A stretch of 34,303 nucleotides of DNA, from NCBI GenBank assembly GCA_902570525.1, contig CACFYN010000006.1, positions 1 to 34,303 on the forward strand, in the 5' to 3' direction. This stretch comes from an uncultured Pelagibacteraceae bacterium (GTDB lineage Bacteria > Pseudomonadota > Alphaproteobacteria > Pelagibacterales > Pelagibacteraceae). The notes under the pieces were generated by a model that was given only the letters and a program-made list of their open reading frames with translations, was not told the DNA's origin and did not search any database. Position 1 is the stretch's first letter. Each line of letters opens with the position of its first letter. Shown here in pieces: positions 32,303-34,303 of this stretch. The translations under genes were made by a program, and so were the position numbers.

Positions 32303-34303
32303 ATGAAATCAAAAGCTAAAGTAGTTATTGTTGGAGGTGGAGTAGTTGGTGTAAGTGCTTTATATCATTTAGCAAAAAAAGGCTGGTCTGACGTTGTATT
32401 AGTTGAGAGAAAAGAGCTTACCTCTGGTTCAACATGGCATGCTGCAGGTTTACTGCCACTCTTTAATATGAGTTACTCGGTTGGCCAATTACACAAATAC
32501 GCTGTTGACCTTTATAAAACTCTTGAAGAAGAGACAGGTAAAAATGTTGGCTTTAGTGTTGTTTCAAATATTAGACTTGCAAGTACAAAAGATAGAATGG
32601 ATGAATACCATCAGTACGCTGGTGTTGCACAAACAATAGGTGTAGATGTAAAATTTTTAACACCAGATCAAGTAAAAGAAATTTGGCCTTTATGTAATAC
32701 AAGTGATTTGGTTGGAGCAATTCAACACCCAGAGGATGGATACATTCAACCTGCTGATCTTACTCAAGCTTTAGCTACTGGTGCAAGAAATAGAGGAGCA
32801 GAGATTTACAGAAATACAAACGTAGTTGGAATTAAACAAACAAAAAATGGCTGGGTCGTTGAAACTGATAAAGGGAGTATTGAATGTGAACATGTTATGT
32901 CATGCTCAGGAAACTTTGCAAGACAAACAGGAAAAATGGTTGGATTAGAAATACCAGTAATACCAGTTGAACATCAATATATTGTTACAGAGCCTCATCC
33001 TGAAATTCAAAAAAGAAAAAAAGAAGGTTTACCTGAAATGGGAGTATTAAGAGATAGTGATAGCAGATGGTACATGAGGGAAGAAGCTGGTGGTCTTATA
33101 CTTGGACCTTATGAAGATGGTGCTCCATGTTGTTATGTTGATGGACCATCAAAAGATTCTGAATACGAATTATTTCAAGAAGATTTAGACAGATTAGCTC
33201 CACATATTGAAGGTGCAATTCACAGAGTTCCTGCTTTTGGAGAGGTAGGAGTGAAGAAAGTTTATAATGGAGCAATTTGTTATACTCCAGATGGGAATCC
33301 AATTGTTGGACCTGCATGGGGACTTAAAAACTTTTGGATAAACGAAGGTCATAGTTTTGGAATAACTGCGGCTGGAGGAGCAGGTTGGCAATTAGCAGAA
33401 TGGATTGTAGATGGCGAACCTACAATTGACATGCTTGGTGTTGAACCTAGAAGATATGGTGATTATTGCTCTAAGTCCTATTTAAAAGAAAAGAATGAAG
33501 AAGCTTATAGAAATGTATTCATAATTCATTACCCTGATGAAGAAAGAGAAGCAGCAAGACCATTAAGAACAGCACCGTGTTATGACAGAATGAAAAAATT
33601 AGGAGCTGTATTTGGTCAAAAATTTGGGTGGGAAAGACCTAATTTTTTTGCAACTGATGGTATGGAACAAAAAGACGACTGGTCCTTTAGAAGATCAAAA
33701 TGGTTTAAAGCAGTTGAAAAAGAATGTAAGAACGTTAGAGAAAATGTCGGACTTTTAGACATGACAGCATTTGCAAAATGTAGAATAAAAGGTCCAAAAG
33801 CAGAAGAATTTTTAGATAATTTGGTTGCAAATAAACTTCCAAAAAAAGTAGGTAGAGTAAATTTATGTCATGCTTTAAACACAAAAGGCGGCGTGCATTC
33901 AGAATTTACAATCTTAAGAGAAGCCGAGGATAGCTTCTATTTAGTTTCTGCTGGGGCTTTTCAAAGACTTGATCATGACTGGATCCATAAATGGATGCCT
34001 AAAGATGGAAGTGTGATATTTGAAAATTTAACTAATAGTACAGGAGTGTTAGTAGTTGCAGGTCCAAAATCAAGAGAGCTAATGCAAAGAGTTTCTAAAG
34101 ATGATTTTTCTAATGAGAATTTTAAATGGTTGAGTGCGAAAAATGTAGATGTTGGTTATGCACCTGTAAATGCTATGAGAGTAAATTTTGTTGGTGAGCT
34201 AGGCTGGGAACTCCATCACCCAATTGAATATCAAAACCATATATTTGACAAGTTAATGGAGGCGGGAAAAGATTTAGGTTTAAAACCTTTTGGAATAAGA
34301 GCG
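32303..34303 (+). CDS. Dimethylglycine dehydrogenase (FAD oxidase / folate-type fusion), 3' end beyond window
   Basis: ATG at 32303 with an AGGA-type site eight bases upstream; the reading frame runs open to the window end (667 codons), so the stop lies outside. Domains in order: FAD-binding DAO fold with GGGVVG at residues 11-16, covalent-FAD histidine H46 in GSTWHAAG, FAD domain end near 370 (EGHSFGITAAGG), a middle FAO_M region about 375-430, then a GCV_T/aminomethyltransferase-like part from about 450 with GELGWELHHP near residue 633. This architecture matches dimethylglycine dehydrogenase: it demethylates dimethylglycine to sarcosine, passing one-carbon units to tetrahydrofolate. Sarcosine dehydrogenase has the same layout and is the main alternative. 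It completes the betaine branch encoded in this window. Confidence 0.87.
   Translation, partial: MKSKAKVVIVGGGVVGVSALYHLAKKGWSDVVLVERKELTSGSTWHAAGLLPLFNMSYSVGQLHKYAVDLYKTLEEETGKNVGFSVVSNIRLASTKDRMDEYHQYAGVAQTIGVDVKFLTPDQVKEIWPLCNTSDLVGAIQHPEDGYIQPADLTQALATGARNRGAEIYRNTNVVGIKQTKNGWVVETDKGSIECEHVMSCSGNFARQTGKMVGLEIPVIPVEHQYIVTEPHPEIQKRKKEGLPEMGVLRDSDSRWYMREEAGGLILGPYEDGAPCCYVDGPSKDSEYELFQEDLDRLAPHIEGAIHRVPAFGEVGVKKVYNGAICYTPDGNPIVGPAWGLKNFWINEGHSFGITAAGGAGWQLAEWIVDGEPTIDMLGVEPRRYGDYCSKSYLKEKNEEAYRNVFIIHYPDEEREAARPLRTAPCYDRMKKLGAVFGQKFGWERPNFFATDGMEQKDDWSFRRSKWFKAVEKECKNVRENVGLLDMTAFAKCRIKGPKAEEFLDNLVANKLPKKVGRVNLCHALNTKGGVHSEFTILREAEDSFYLVSAGAFQRLDHDWIHKWMPKDGSVIFENLTNSTGVLVVAGPKSRELMQRVSKDDFSNENFKWLSAKNVDVGYAPVNAMRVNFVGELGWELHHPIEYQNHIFDKLMEAGKDLGLKPFGIRA

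Noticed and set aside
33096-33391. Reverse-strand open frames near 33.1-33.4 kb
   Set aside because: They are shadows of the plus-strand dimethylglycine dehydrogenase, which has clear domain motifs throughout.

Overview
The window is a densely packed, very AT-rich piece of a bacterial chromosome. Most intergenic gaps are 0-40 bases and many neighbouring genes overlap by 1-11 bases. Proteins are rich in Lys, Asn and Ile. The gene set (glycine-betaine ABC transporter with a duplicated permease, L-carnitine dehydrogenase, beta-keto acid cleavage enzyme, dimethylglycine dehydrogenase, several EamA exporters, small streamlined operons) fits a marine alphaproteobacterium, most likely of the SAR11/Pelagibacterales type. 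That assignment is inference; no rRNA or other phylogenetic marker is present. No tRNA, rRNA, CRISPR array, insertion sequence or phage integration signature was seen, and no stretch over 300 bases lacks a gene (the longest gap is about 135 bases, 28676-28810).

Layout. 1-4302: two tandem paralogous secreted proteins, each a beta-propeller-like repeat passenger followed by an autotransporter-type outer-membrane barrel (the first is cut by the window start). 4343-8898 (+): a tight seven-gene operon with a small adenylyltransferase, a HalD/BesD-type 2-oxoglutarate oxygenase, L-carnitine dehydrogenase, a crotonase homologue lacking the usual glutamates, a CoA-binding protein, a secreted MsrA and a flavodoxin-fold reductase. 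8904-12166 (-): SDR, betainyl-CoA-type thioesterase, EamA exporter, isopenicillin-N-synthase-like oxygenase. 12224-16576: glycine-betaine/quaternary-amine ABC transporter, with proX and a fused double proW on the minus strand and proV divergent on plus. 16578-21070: EamA exporter (-), then iron alcohol dehydrogenase, amidase and another EamA exporter (+). 21067-26182 (-): six-gene operon of class II aldolase-like protein, aldehyde dehydrogenase, VOC protein, homocysteine methyltransferase, second MsrA and serine hydrolase. 26216-27622 (+): beta-keto acid cleavage enzyme and pseudoazurin. 27623-28675 (-): an orphan second proV. 28811-29935 (+): gamma-butyrobetaine dioxygenase. 29936-31520 (-): glycerophosphodiesterase and a beta-hydroxyacid dehydrogenase. 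31578-34303 (+): two small proteins of unknown function and a dimethylglycine dehydrogenase cut by the window end.

Together these genes spell out a nearly complete route for methylated quaternary amines: gamma-butyrobetaine -> L-carnitine (28811) -> 3-dehydrocarnitine (5566) -> betainyl-CoA + acetoacetate (26216) -> glycine betaine (10874) -> dimethylglycine with methionine formation (22707) -> sarcosine (32303), with dedicated uptake (12224-16576, possibly 27623). The pathway genes are spread over about 29 kb, both strands and at least five transcription units rather than one operon, and several unassigned enzymes sit inside the same operons.
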